This document shows positions 27,512-35,091 of a stretch of DNA of 64,000 nucleotides, piece by piece. How positions within the stretch are numbered: the first letter of the stretch is position 1; every line of letters begins with the position of its first letter. The notes beneath the pieces were generated by a model that saw only the letters and a program-made list of their open reading frames with translations, did not search any database and was not told where the DNA came from. Position numbers and translations under genes: made by a program. The stretch lies in the NCBI GenBank assembly GCA_964562905.1, contig CAZLVG010000001.1, positions 10,860 to 74,859 of the forward strand, given 5' to 3'. Source of the stretch: CAYSWF01 sp964562905 (GTDB taxonomy: Bacteria > Patescibacteriota > Andersenbacteria > UBA10190).

Positions 27512-28618
27512 TCAGACGCGCCGAAGCTTCTGCTCGTAACGAACCCTTCGGCAGCGCTGAAAACCGTATTTATGCAACCGGCAGTCGCCGCCCCGGCAAG
27601 CCTTCTGGCACTCGTCCTTGGTACGCTGGCCCAAGAAGGAAGTGTCTAGGGACATTTTGACCAGACTGGCCACCGTCTCCAGCGACAGGCGGGTAACGGG
27701 GTACTCAAAGTGCTCCGTGCCGTTGTGCAGCTGGCCGTAAGGCTTGGCGTAATACCATCGGCCTTCCCGGTACGGTACGCCCTCGCCGCGCAACTTCTCC
27801 CAGTCGCGCTCCCGGACGTCGTCTTGAGCTTCCTGCTCGGCAATATTCACCGCCTGGGCCAAGTCGTCCAAGTTAAGGTTGGCTTTGTTGTTGGTGAAAA
27901 CGTGAATATGACCGTCAGGATCCTGCTGTACCACGACGTCGGCTTTAAACCAGGCGCGGGCGGCCGTACTCACGTGCCAGTTGTGGTCCTCGTCGGCGGG
28001 AACCGCCACCACTACCAGCCGCAGCTCTTTTCCTTTCGGGCCATTTATGGTCTCGTGTCTTCCCTGCCGGCGAATGAGCTGCGCCGCCCTGTGAAACACT
28101 TCCTGGTCCCACACAAACATCCTCACCAGGTCCTTCAGGTGCTCAATCACCCTGTGCTGCTCTGGCTCCGTGAAGGTGCCGCCGCTGGCTTCGGCCAGGT
28201 GGCGCCGCCAGCGAAACAGCAGGCGCGTCAAGGAATATACGTCATAAGGGTGCCGCGCTTCCACGGCCTCCCTGCGCCCAGGATTCATCTGCCCGCCGGT
28301 TTCAGCAAAGTTGCAGAAAGCCACCATCTGCCTCCACCAGGGGGCTTTCTCAACCAGGTTGAGGGCCTTGGCTACCAGCGCCAGGCAACAGCCCTTCTTG
28401 CGTCCTTCTCCCGTGTCAGGGTCGGGGTGCTCATCAAAAGGACCGCCGCCCACCCCCAGCCACAGCCTCCCGTCGGGACAGTATTTGTCCAGGAAAGCTC
28501 TGTCTCCGTATTCCTCTACGGCCACTAAAGCCGCAACTTCCTCCAGGTGAGGGTAAGCATGCAGCTCCACTGGCACATTCTCCGCGGCCACCGAGATTTC
28601 ACAGGTCACCGTGTCCAT
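27512..28618 (-). CDS. MYG1-like (UPF0160-type) predicted metal-dependent hydrolase
   Basis: 368 residues. The N-terminal pattern HAYPHLEEVAAL followed by LWLGVGGGPFDEHP and KKGCCLALVAKAL resembles the DHH/MYG1 layout, in which an H-x-x-x-DE strand and a D-x-H-type strand bind metal. The later segment FKADVVVQQDPDGHIHVFTNNK and the closing GTEHFEYPVTRLSLETVASLVKMSL fit the same family. The last 35 residues hold four Cys (DECQKACRGGDC, RC) that could bind metal. Known MYG1 is a 3'-5' exonuclease acting on RNA; the activity here is inferred only. The gene is a self-contained unit with a consensus promoter, a structured leader, a good RBS (AAGGGAG 7 nt before the ATG) and a terminator, unlike its neighbours. 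Confidence 0.55.
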   Translation of the reverse strand: MDTVTCEISVAAENVPVELHAYPHLEEVAALVAVEEYGDRAFLDKYCPDGRLWLGVGGGPFDEHPDPDTGEGRKKGCCLALVAKALNLVEKAPWWRQMVAFCNFAETGGQMNPGRREAVEARHPYDVYSLTRLLFRWRRHLAEASGGTFTEPEQHRVIEHLKDLVRMFVWDQEVFHRAAQLIRRQGRHETINGPKGKELRLVVVAVPADEDHNWHVSTAARAWFKADVVVQQDPDGHIHVFTNNKANLNLDDLAQAVNIAEQEAQDDVRERDWEKLRGEGVPYREGRWYYAKPYGQLHNGTEHFEYPVTRLSLETVASLVKMSLDTSFLGQRTKDECQKACRGGDCRLHKYGFQRCRRVRYEQKLRRV

Positions 28619-28731
28619 CGCTATCTCCCTTCAAATTCGGGGGCGCCAAAAAATTCCCAAAGAAACTGCCTCTTTGGGTTGGGTAAGAACAACTTGTCAA
28701 GCTACTCAAGCTGCCTCAAGCTACCTCGACA
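28619..28731 (-). promoter_or_regulatory. Structured 5' leader with terminator-like hairpin (candidate attenuator)
   Basis: Read on the minus strand, the about 110-nt leader holds AACTTGTC (28728-28735 side) facing GACAAGTT (28690 side). Three near-repeats lie between them, GAGGTAGCTT, GAGGCAGCTT and GAGTAGCTT. Next is CCCAAAG, a 9-nt loop, then CTTTGGG and AATTTTTT, which has the form of an intrinsic terminator ahead of the gene. The RBS AAGGGAG and the ATG at 28618 follow. I do not recognise a known riboswitch or T-box. Confidence 0.6.
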
Positions 28732-28738
28732 AGTTACT

Positions 28739-28768
28739 ATTATATGCTACAACAGGTCATCTTGTCAA
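28739..28768 (-). promoter_or_regulatory. Consensus sigma70-type promoter (TTGACA-18-TATAAT)
   Basis: The minus strand carries a perfect TTGACA (28768-28763), an 18-nt spacer and a perfect TATAAT (28744-28739). It lies partly inside the 3' end of the bPH2 gene and would start transcription near 28731, giving a leader of about 110 nt before the MYG1-like gene. It is the strongest promoter by eye in the window. Confidence 0.88.
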
Positions 28769-29305
28769 GGGAGGCACCTCGCTGGGCGCTTTCCGCGGTC
28801 CAGGCTGCTGGCTAACCGCGTACCAATGCTTGTACACATCAGACTTAACCTTCAAAGGTCCATTAATATGCCGCAGATGCAGCTCCACGTTCTGGCTGCC
28901 GGCTGTGTTTAAACCTAAAGAGCCGGTGTTAGTAAGCAGCCGTTCCATAATGGTTTCGTTCACCGTTATATCTGTAATGTAGTCGTGACGCACCGTAACC
29001 ATACGCTTATGCAACAGCCCCTCTCTGGACATAACGCGGCTGTCAGTAACGGCGTAATGCACGAAGAAAGTCAGGTAGAGCGCCGGCACCACCATCAAAA
29101 CGGCCACCAGAAGTAACAACACGCCCAGCAGCGGGATCCAAAAGGACAGCGCTACCGCCGCTCCTGCCAGTAACAACACTGGCAGCCACCAGAAGACAAA
29201 CAGATACCTGCCGCTTACGCCGAAAGTGCGCAACACTTTCTCACCCGGCATCAGAAATTTTTTCCAGTACCGTTCGTGCCGTTGGTGGCCCATACGGTAA
29301 AGCAT
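28757..29305 (-). CDS. Bacterial PH (bPH2) domain membrane protein
   Basis: 182 residues. Two membrane helices (about residues 32-50 and 53-80, FVFWWLPVLLLAGAAVALSF...) precede a bPH2 (YdbS/YdbT-type) domain with the family pattern YAVTDSRVMSREGLLHKRMVTVRHDYITDITVNETIMERLLTNTGSL. The family function is poorly known. It is followed by, and overlaps, the promoter of the MYG1-like gene. Confidence 0.85.
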   Translation of the reverse strand: MLYRMGHQRHERYWKKFLMPGEKVLRTFGVSGRYLFVFWWLPVLLLAGAAVALSFWIPLLGVLLLLVAVLMVVPALYLTFFVHYAVTDSRVMSREGLLHKRMVTVRHDYITDITVNETIMERLLTNTGSLGLNTAGSQNVELHLRHINGPLKVKSDVYKHWYAVSQQPGPRKAPSEVPPLTR

Positions 29306-29448
29306 ATAAGGCTTACCCCTTCAAGCCAAGGGCGTCCCGCCGGTCTTAAGCCAGCCTATCTCCGCCTGGACCGGGACACGGGGACAGCCGGAGCGCGAGT
29401 CCCACGTATATAACTTTCTTTTTTTGAGTGAGGGAGCACAATAGAAAC

Positions 29449-29895
29449 ATGCCCACCCTGGCTTACAACCGCCGGGCTAAATTTGACTACCACCTCCTGG
29501 AAACACTGGAGGGAGGGCTGGCGCTGCTCGGCACTGAAGTAAAATCGGCTAAAGCCGGCAATCTAAGCCTGCGCGGAGCTTTCGTGACCATACACCATAA
29601 TGAAGCTTACCTTACCAACGCCACCATACCGCCCTGGCAGGTAAAAAATACGCCCCGCGGCTACGATCCCGCCCGCCCGCGCAAAGTACTGTTGAAAAGA
29701 AGTGAGCTTAAGCACCTTATCGGCAGTAAACAATCAAAAGGCTTGACAGTTATCCCTATAAGCGTTTATACTAAAGGACCGCGCGTAAAGCTTGAACTGG
29801 CACTGGCCCGGGGAAAAAAGAAGCATGACCGCAAACTGGAGAAAAAGGAAAGAGACATCCGGCGCGAGGTGGCCAGAACGTTGCGCGGAAAATAG
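29449..29895 (+). CDS. smpB: SsrA-binding protein SmpB
   Basis: 148 residues from the ATG at 29449; an in-frame GTG at 29428 would add a poor seven-residue leader. The sequence is typical: NRRAKFDYHLLETLEGGLALLGTEVKSAKAGNLSLRGAF and a Lys/Arg-rich C-terminal tail. SmpB binds tmRNA and brings it to stalled ribosomes. The stop codon TAG ends at 29895 and the tmRNA 5' end begins at the next base, so both are probably made from one transcript and processed. Confidence 0.97.
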   Translation: MPTLAYNRRAKFDYHLLETLEGGLALLGTEVKSAKAGNLSLRGAFVTIHHNEAYLTNATIPPWQVKNTPRGYDPARPRKVLLKRSELKHLIGSKQSKGLTVIPISVYTKGPRVKLELALARGKKKHDRKLEKKERDIRREVARTLRGK

Positions 29896-30295
29896 GGGCG
29901 CGTTATGGCCTCGACGGGTTGTTGTTTACCCAATCTGCGTGCTGTGTGCTGTGAGCCGCTCACATAAATAAAAGGGTTCACCAAAGTTCAAGTGCGAACT
30001 TATTTAAGCGGGTGAAGACGGCTTTGGCCCCTTCATTTGCTACCGCTGCCGCTTAAACACCGGCAGCCATCGCCTCGCTCCTGCCGCCGGGCGCGAGCAG
30101 CGGTGCCAGATCAGGCGGATAGGGCGGTTTGGTTTGAGAGACAAGCTGCCTGACTTAAAGCACATTCTCCTCACGTGCGCCTGAAGTCTTTGCCGGTCTG
30201 TTGCTGCCCGCGTACGTAAAACTGCCAGACCGGCTACGCGCGTAGATGATTGCGTATCCACATCCCGCACGCGAGTTCAACTCTCGCCGCGTCCA
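29896..30295 (+). ncRNA. ssrA: Transfer-messenger RNA (tmRNA)
   Basis: The 5' end GGGCGCG pairs with 3' CGCGTCC (30288-30294, one G-U), and the T arm GCGAGTTCAACTCTCGC is present at the 3' end. The 5' part matches the conserved tmRNA start (TGGCCTCGACGGG). A tag frame begins with a likely resume codon GCG at 29994 and encodes 20 residues ending FATAAA before TAA at 30054-30056. The hydrophobic Ala-rich end is typical for protease recognition. The discriminator is A; the genome then reads CCG, so the terminal CCA is not fully encoded. About 400 nt, one-piece form. Confidence 0.93.
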
Positions 30296-30327
30296 CCGAC
30301 CTTCGCTCTCCATCTTTGGCGGAGGGT

Positions 30328-30370
30328 GCCGTCCACAGCCTCCGAGCTTTAGCAAGGAGCGACGGACGGC
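30328..30370. repeat. Hairpin element downstream of tmRNA (GCCGTCC/GGACGGC)
   Basis: GCCGTCC (30328-30334) pairs with GGACGGC (30364-30370), and CTCC/GGAG pairs inside. There is no T tract, so it is not a standard terminator. AGCGACGGAC is shared with the GC-rich region at 25.6 kb, suggesting a dispersed intergenic hairpin family. Confidence 0.5.
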
Positions 30371-30818
30371 TGCAATAATTGCATGCGGCAATATGTTTAT
30401 GTATTGCGGAATAACAGAAAAGATCAGCAAACAGATAGCCTGAATAAAAGGCTGCAGCAACATAACCAAGGTGCGTTCCAGCAACAACAGATAGTAGGCC
30501 TTGGTACGTCCATTGGTTCTGCGGATTCAGAACAAAGAAGGAAGCGCTAATCTTCGAAAAATATCTTAGGGGCGGTTCAGGCGCCATGTTCAGGTATAGG
30601 CATTTAGCGCCAAAACAGTAACCCCTAGGCTTCGCTTTCCGTAAGCCAGCGGCTAGTTTTGACAAATCCAGCCCTAAGCCGAATGAAGCTTAAGATGAAC
30701 GATAACATAACGGAGATACTGGCATTTCCTGGAAAAGGAGAGTTTTTTCGCTTTGCCTCCCGGTCGGCTTTCCACAGCCTCCCGGCCGGCAGCGCGCGAG
30801 ATTTTTCAAGCCCGCGAC

Positions 30819-30824
30819 TATAAT
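30819..30824 (+). promoter_or_regulatory. -10 box (TATAAT) upstream of the Nudix gene
   Basis: Perfect TATAAT with no clear -35. It lies 29 nt before the GTG start at 30854, giving a leader of roughly 22 nt. Confidence 0.4.
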
Positions 30825-30853
30825 ACCCAGGACATTTAAGTTACGGTTACTGT

Positions 30854-31354
30854 GTGTTTAAGTTCTGCCCGCGCTGCCGGAGAAAAATACGGAAAAGGCG
30901 CGACCGCTACGAATGTGCGAGCTGCGGGTTTTGTCTTTTTGTTAACCCGCCGGCCGCTGTGGCCGCCATAATTTACGACAACCAAAGACAAGTTCTGCTA
31001 ACGCGAAGGGCCCGCTCCCCGCGCCGGGGATATTGGGAACTGCCGGGCGGTTTTGTTAACACCGGCGAATCGGCGGAGGAGGCGCTGCGGCGCGAAGTGC
31101 GCGAAGAGCTGGGAATATATTTGAAGTCCAGCCGTTATCTGTGCTCCCGCCCTAATGTGTACCGCTACCGGAAAATGACTTACCGCCCGTTGGACCTGTT
31201 CTTCACCGCGCCGCTGCCGCCGGCAGCTAACATTGCCCCAGACCAAAGTGAGGTGTCCCGCTGGCGCTTGTTCCCCCCGCCGGAGGTGCCCTGGTCCAAC
31301 ATAGCCTTTAAATCCTACCGGCCCGTGCTGCGCCGCTGGTTCCAGCCGTCTTAA
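30854..31354 (+). CDS. Nudix hydrolase with N-terminal zinc ribbon
   Basis: 166 residues from a GTG start. The N-terminus has a zinc ribbon (CPRCRRKIRKRRDRYECASCG), followed by the Nudix box GGFVNTGESAEEALRREVREELG with all catalytic Glu positions. Zinc ribbon plus Nudix is seen in NudC-like NADH pyrophosphatases and in nucleoside diphosphate-X hydrolases; no SQPWPFPxS motif is present, so NADH specificity is not supported. It is followed by a heptamer-repeat stretch and the infC promoter. Confidence 0.92.
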   Translation: MFKFCPRCRRKIRKRRDRYECASCGFCLFVNPPAAVAAIIYDNQRQVLLTRRARSPRRGYWELPGGFVNTGESAEEALRREVREELGIYLKSSRYLCSRPNVYRYRKMTYRPLDLFFTAPLPPAANIAPDQSEVSRWRLFPPPEVPWSNIAFKSYRPVLRRWFQPS

Positions 31355-31395
31355 GGGACGCAACCGCGCCTGCACTTCCGCCCCGCCAATACAAA

Positions 31396-31430
31396 TCACG
31401 AGTTGCGAATTACGGATTACGAACCACAAA
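31396..31430 (+). repeat. Degenerate 7-bp tandem repeat (TTACGAA type)
   Basis: Five consecutive heptamers related to TTACGAA (TCACGAG, TTGCGAA, TTACGGA, TTACGAA, CCACAAA). The same unit family occurs at 52161-52191 and 63574-63608. It lies directly upstream of the infC -35 box. Confidence 0.5.
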
Positions 31431-31431
31431 T

Positions 31432-31460
31432 TTGCTAAAAAAGCCAACTTCGGCTATAGT
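31432..31460 (+). promoter_or_regulatory. infC promoter (TTGCTA-17-TATAGT)
   Basis: TTGCTA (31432-31437), an exact 17-nt spacer and TATAGT (31455-31460), then 7 nt to the infC ATG at 31468. Transcription would start at or next to the A of the ATG, so the infC message is predicted to be leaderless. Confidence 0.7.
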
Positions 31461-31467
31461 AGCCAAC

Positions 31468-32013
31468 ATGCCCAGCAGGCGCAGACGCTTCCGGTCGCGA
31501 CCCAAACCGCAACCCCAAAAACCTCCCGTTAATCAGGAGATAAAAGCTCCTGAAGTGAGGCTGGTCGGCCGGGATGGACAGCAACATGGCGTGGTACCTT
31601 TAAAAGAAGCGCGCGTTCAGGCGGCCCAACAGGGCACGGACCTGGTCATGGTGGCTGAAAAGGCCGATCCCCCGGTAGTGCGTCTTATGGATATAGGCAA
31701 GCACATGTACGAAAAAAGAAAGAAACAAGCTAAACAAAAAACAAAAAGCAAGGGGGGAGATATCAAGGGAATACGTATAGGTTTTCAAATGGGACAGCAC
31801 GACTGGGAGAACCGTACCAAGCAAGCAGCTAGATTCCTTGAACAAGGCAATAAAGTCCGCCTGGAGATCCGGCTGCGCGGGAGAGAACGAGGACGGCTTG
31901 CCTTAGCTGAGAAAACCATGCAAGAATTCATAGCCGCCATACCGGCCGGCGCTAAAATTGAGGATACCATCAGCAAATCACCGCGGGGGCTGAATGTCCT
32001 TCTGGTCAGATAA
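31468..32013 (+). CDS. infC: Translation initiation factor IF-3
   Basis: 181 residues from the ATG at 31468 (an in-frame TTG at 31432 falls in the promoter and is rejected). The N-domain has VNQEIKAPEVRLVGRDGQQHGVVPL, followed by DLVMVAEKADPPVVRLMDIGKH, and the C-domain GIRIGFQMGQHDWENRTKQAARFLEQGNKVRLEIRLRGRE. The N-terminus is Arg/Pro-rich. It heads infC-rpmI-rplT; unlike many bacteria there is no visible autoregulatory pseudoknot leader because the transcript appears leaderless. Confidence 0.97.
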   Translation: MPSRRRRFRSRPKPQPQKPPVNQEIKAPEVRLVGRDGQQHGVVPLKEARVQAAQQGTDLVMVAEKADPPVVRLMDIGKHMYEKRKKQAKQKTKSKGGDIKGIRIGFQMGQHDWENRTKQAARFLEQGNKVRLEIRLRGRERGRLALAEKTMQEFIAAIPAGAKIEDTISKSPRGLNVLLVR

Positions 32014-32106
32014 GAGTAAGGAAGCGGTCGCGGCTTTTCCCCCGACAACCAGTTAATTCAGCCCCATAACCTGGCTTAAAAGATGTCTAACTCCACCGGA
32101 CTATAA

Positions 32107-32304
32107 ATGATGAAGCAGAAAACTAACCAAGCGGCTCGCAAGCGTTTTACAATGTCAGCCAGAGGCAAGGCTAAACGCCGTCCCGTGCATCAATCCCACT
32201 TTAACGGCAAGGACACGGGGGAAGAAACCCGGCACAAACACGTCTCGGCTCCGGTTTCGCCGGCCGACAGGCAGCGTCTTAGAAATCTGCTGCCCTACCA
32301 ATAA
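32107..32304 (+). CDS. rpmI: Ribosomal protein bL35
   Basis: 65 residues with the bL35 pattern KQKTNQAARKRFTMSARGKAKRR and a basic C-terminus. Two consecutive ATG codons; the second (32110) is equally possible. An AT-rich TATAA lies directly ahead. Normal position between infC and rplT. Confidence 0.95.
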   Translation: MMKQKTNQAARKRFTMSARGKAKRRPVHQSHFNGKDTGEETRHKHVSAPVSPADRQRLRNLLPYQ

Positions 32305-32331
32305 ATTTTCTTAATCCTTATCGTCAACACC

Positions 32332-32730
32332 ATGCCCAAAGCCAAAAGAAGCGCGACCAAAAGAGCCCGGCACAAAAAATGGCTTAAGCGAGCCAAGGGG
32401 TACCGCGGATCCCGCAGTCGGGTGTTCAAGAGAGCGAAAGAAGCCGTGCTGAAGGCCGGCCAGCACGCCTACCATGACCGCCGCAAGAAGAAAAGTGTCC
32501 AGCGCGGCACCTGGCAGATCCGAATCAACGCCGCCGTCCGCGAGCACGGTATGTCCTACGCCCGTTTTATCCACGGCTTGCGCCAGGCCGGCATCTCGCT
32601 GGACCGGAAAGTCCTGTCCCACCTGGCCGGTCGGCAGCCAGAGATATTTGCCAGGATAGCAAAAACGGCCAAGAGTGAAACCGAGGGCCGGCCAGAGCCC
32701 AGCAGGCGTGCGCCGGCAAAAAGAGGTTGA
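32332..32730 (+). CDS. rplT: Ribosomal protein bL20
   Basis: 132 residues with the classic bL20 sequence: a basic N-terminal extension (KRARHKKWLKRAKGYRGSRSRVFKRA), DRRKKKSVQRGTWQIRINAAVREHGMSYARFIHGL and the C-terminal ISLDRKVLSHLA. A short Arg/Pro-rich tail follows the normal end. Essential for 50S assembly. The inteinated sugar-nucleotide enzyme follows after 27 nt and may be co-transcribed. Confidence 0.97.
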   Translation: MPKAKRSATKRARHKKWLKRAKGYRGSRSRVFKRAKEAVLKAGQHAYHDRRKKKSVQRGTWQIRINAAVREHGMSYARFIHGLRQAGISLDRKVLSHLAGRQPEIFARIAKTAKSETEGRPEPSRRAPAKRG

Positions 32731-32757
32731 CGGCTTGCCTGCGAAAAGCCGCTGCTG

Positions 32758-35082
32758 ATGAGCAAAATATTAGTAACCGGCGGAGCAGGATTTCTGGGCA
32801 GCCATCTGTGCGACCGGCTAGTACAACGCGGAGATGAAGTCATATGTGTGGACAACTTTTTCACCGGCCAGAAAAGAAACATCACCCACCTGCTGAAAAA
32901 CCCTTTGTTCGAGCTTATACGCCACGACATCGTGGAGCCACTGGCGGTGGAAGTAGACCAGATTTACAACCTGGCCTGTCCGGCCTCGCCGGTACATTAC
33001 CAGCACAACCCCATCAAAACCATAAAAACTTCCACGGTGGGCATGGTTAACATGCTGGGGCTGGCCAAGCGCGTGGGAGCTCGGCTGCTGCAGACATCCA
33101 CCTCGGAAGTTTACGGAAATCCCGCTGTCCACCCCCAGCCTGAAACGTATTGGGGGAACGTCAATCCTATAGGAACCCGCTCCTGTTACGATGAAGGCAA
33201 GCGCGTAGCCGAAACCCTGTGCATGGATTACCACCGGCAGAACCATGTTGATATTCGCATTGCCCGGATTTTCAATAGCATCTTAGCCAATGAAACAGTC
33301 TTACTATTCAACAACAAGCACATTCACACAGAGTCAATAGAAAAATACGTCGATTCTCACCTAGCCTCGCGCCTGGATCCGAACCCGCCACGCGTACTGA
33401 TCCCCACGTTTGATCCCAGATCATGCCGAACCCGCTTAGCAGAGGCAAGCGCAGTCACCAAACACCGATGCAGAACCGATTGTTATGAACTCTCACTCCG
33501 CTACGGCAGAAACGTCAAAGTCACTGGAGATCACAGCGTGTTCACCCGAGGACAAAACGGAAGGCCCACGGCAATACCAGTACGCCAGCTGAGTGTTGGT
33601 GATTACGTAGCCATCCCGGCAAAGCTGCCGGTAGTCGAGCAAAACCGCCAACGCGTAGAGCTTGGTGAAGCCCTGCTCCGGTCACTACCAGATACCGAAT
33701 TATGGGACTACGCAGTACGTGCTACAACTCTTCAAAAAGTCATTACAGAACGGCGAAACGAAATCATAAAAATTATAGAAAAAAGCAGGCGATTTAACGC
33801 CGAACGGCAGCGCAATGCTTACACATGCGCCTACAATAAATACCGACGAAGATCACTCCTGCCACTCTATGTGCTCAAACGTCTCCGCATTTCAGTACCC
33901 AAAGAAGGCAAAATTCGCGTGTACAAATCCGGCGCACACATCTGGCTTCCCGCCACCATCAATGTCACACCCGATCTACTGTGGTTGATCGGCCTTTTCA
34001 TCGCGGAAGGAACATCTCACTTCCAGAAAGGAAAGAGCGCGTTTATATCCCTCTGCTCCGACGAGCACCTACTCAAACGAGCACAAAAAATTCTTGAAGC
34101 GCTTGGTTGCCATGTTGTGTATCGTCCTGCCTATGATAATAAGGGACCGTCTATCTTTGCGCACTCAAAACTTCTGTACTTTCTGTTTGACCACGTCCTA
34201 GACATCTTACCCGACAAGCAGTTCCCAGCCTGGATTATGCAACTACCACTCTCAAAAATAAAGCACGTCCTAGAAGGATACCGCGAGGGAGACGGCACGC
34301 ACAGTGGTAAAAAAATAGGCAGCGAACTCTGTTTCAACACTACGAGCAAAAACCTGGCAGACCAGTTAACCTATACCCTTCTACGCTTTGGCATTGTCGC
34401 TTCAGTTGGCAAGTACAACACTACCTTCAGAAAGCGCTATGAGAACCGGCGGTTCCCATTTTATAGAATAACTATTTGTGCGCTAGACAATTTCGATATA
34501 CTCAGTTGGGACAGCAAAGTTCAACAAACCCTCAACGCCAAAAGAACTGGCGATATCGTGTGGTCAAAAATCAGAAGCATTAAACCAGTCGCCAGATCAG
34601 CCTACGTGTACGATTTCACCGTCCCAGGCTCTGAAAATTTTATTGCCGGCAATGGGATATTTTGCCACAACACCTACGGTCCCCGTATGCACCCGGCAGA
34701 CGGCCGCGTCGTCAGTAATTTCATCATGCAAGCTCTGGAGGAAGCGCCCCTCACGGTTTACGGAGACGGCAGCCACACCCGCTCTTTTTGTTACGTGGAT
34801 GACATGGTAGAGGCTCTTACAAGGCTCATGGATCAAGAAAAGGAGACGGGGCCGGTTAATCTGGGTAACCCCGAAGAAACTTCCATGCGGGAGCTGGCCC
34901 GCCTAATCATAAAATTGACTCGCAGCCGCTCTCCCATCTCCCGTCATCCCCTGCCGGCCGACGATCCCCAAAAACGGCGCCCCGACATAACGAAAGCCGG
35001 ACAAATTATTAACTGGCGGCCGGGCACTTCCCTAAAGGCGGGTTTGCAAAAAACTATTGCTTACTTTAAGAGCTTGCCGTAA
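32758..35082 (+). CDS. UDP-glucuronate decarboxylase (UXS-like SDR) interrupted by an intein
   Basis: 774 residues as encoded. The host enzyme is the N-terminal 173 plus C-terminal 136 residues, 309 in total, normal for UXS. Visible are GGAGFLG (8-14), NLACPASPVHYQHNP, TSTSEVYG, YWGNVNPIG and the catalytic Tyr144-x3-Lys148 (CYDEGKR), then after the intein TYGPRMHPADGRVVSNFI and GDGSHTRSFCYVDD. UXS makes UDP-xylose from UDP-glucuronate for envelope sugars; related NAD-dependent 4,6-dehydratases are a less likely alternative. The intein splits the invariant RIFN/TYGPRM motif next to the substrate site, so the enzyme can only work after splicing. Confidence 0.93.
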   Translation: MSKILVTGGAGFLGSHLCDRLVQRGDEVICVDNFFTGQKRNITHLLKNPLFELIRHDIVEPLAVEVDQIYNLACPASPVHYQHNPIKTIKTSTVGMVNMLGLAKRVGARLLQTSTSEVYGNPAVHPQPETYWGNVNPIGTRSCYDEGKRVAETLCMDYHRQNHVDIRIARIFNSILANETVLLFNNKHIHTESIEKYVDSHLASRLDPNPPRVLIPTFDPRSCRTRLAEASAVTKHRCRTDCYELSLRYGRNVKVTGDHSVFTRGQNGRPTAIPVRQLSVGDYVAIPAKLPVVEQNRQRVELGEALLRSLPDTELWDYAVRATTLQKVITERRNEIIKIIEKSRRFNAERQRNAYTCAYNKYRRRSLLPLYVLKRLRISVPKEGKIRVYKSGAHIWLPATINVTPDLLWLIGLFIAEGTSHFQKGKSAFISLCSDEHLLKRAQKILEALGCHVVYRPAYDNKGPSIFAHSKLLYFLFDHVLDILPDKQFPAWIMQLPLSKIKHVLEGYREGDGTHSGKKIGSELCFNTTSKNLADQLTYTLLRFGIVASVGKYNTTFRKRYENRRFPFYRITICALDNFDILSWDSKVQQTLNAKRTGDIVWSKIRSIKPVARSAYVYDFTVPGSENFIAGNGIFCHNTYGPRMHPADGRVVSNFIMQALEEAPLTVYGDGSHTRSFCYVDDMVEALTRLMDQEKETGPVNLGNPEETSMRELARLIIKLTRSRSPISRHPLPADDPQKRRPDITKAGQIINWRPGTSLKAGLQKTIAYFKSLP
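33277..34671 (+). mobile_element. Intein with LAGLIDADG homing endonuclease (465 residues)
   Basis: In-frame insertion between RIFN and TYGPRM of the UXS-like enzyme. It begins with Ser (residue 174) and ends with His-Asn followed by Thr as +1 residue. Splicing motifs: block A SILANETVL, block B VTGDHSVFT (T-x-x-H at 256-259), block F VYDFTVPGSENFIAGNGIF, block G CHN. Two LAGLIDADG helices are present near residues 408-419 (LWLIGLFIAEGT) and 504-515 (VLEGYREGDGTH), about 96 residues apart with both acidic residues kept, so splicing and homing are probably both functional. Its codon use is AT-richer than the flanking host gene, consistent with transfer. Confidence 0.95.
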
Positions 35083-35091
35083 TTTCCTGGC

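Larger units (their letters stand above)
30296..30853. other. Long intergenic stretch between tmRNA and the Nudix gene
   Basis: No credible gene is seen. Minus-strand frames here (30234-30665 and 30155-30487) run into the tmRNA antisense and show no family features. The stretch holds one hairpin (30328-30370) and, near its end, a TATAAT (30819-30824) that may serve the Nudix gene. The middle is ordinary unstructured sequence. Confidence 0.6.

Noticed and set aside
27710..28528. 272-residue plus-strand frame opposite the MYG1-like gene
   Set aside because: It is antisense to a well-supported gene with promoter, RBS and terminator, and shows no recognisable domain.
30234..30665. Minus-strand 143-residue frame over the tmRNA 3' end and the intergenic region
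   Set aside because: It runs antisense through the tmRNA acceptor and T arm, has no start signal and no family resemblance.
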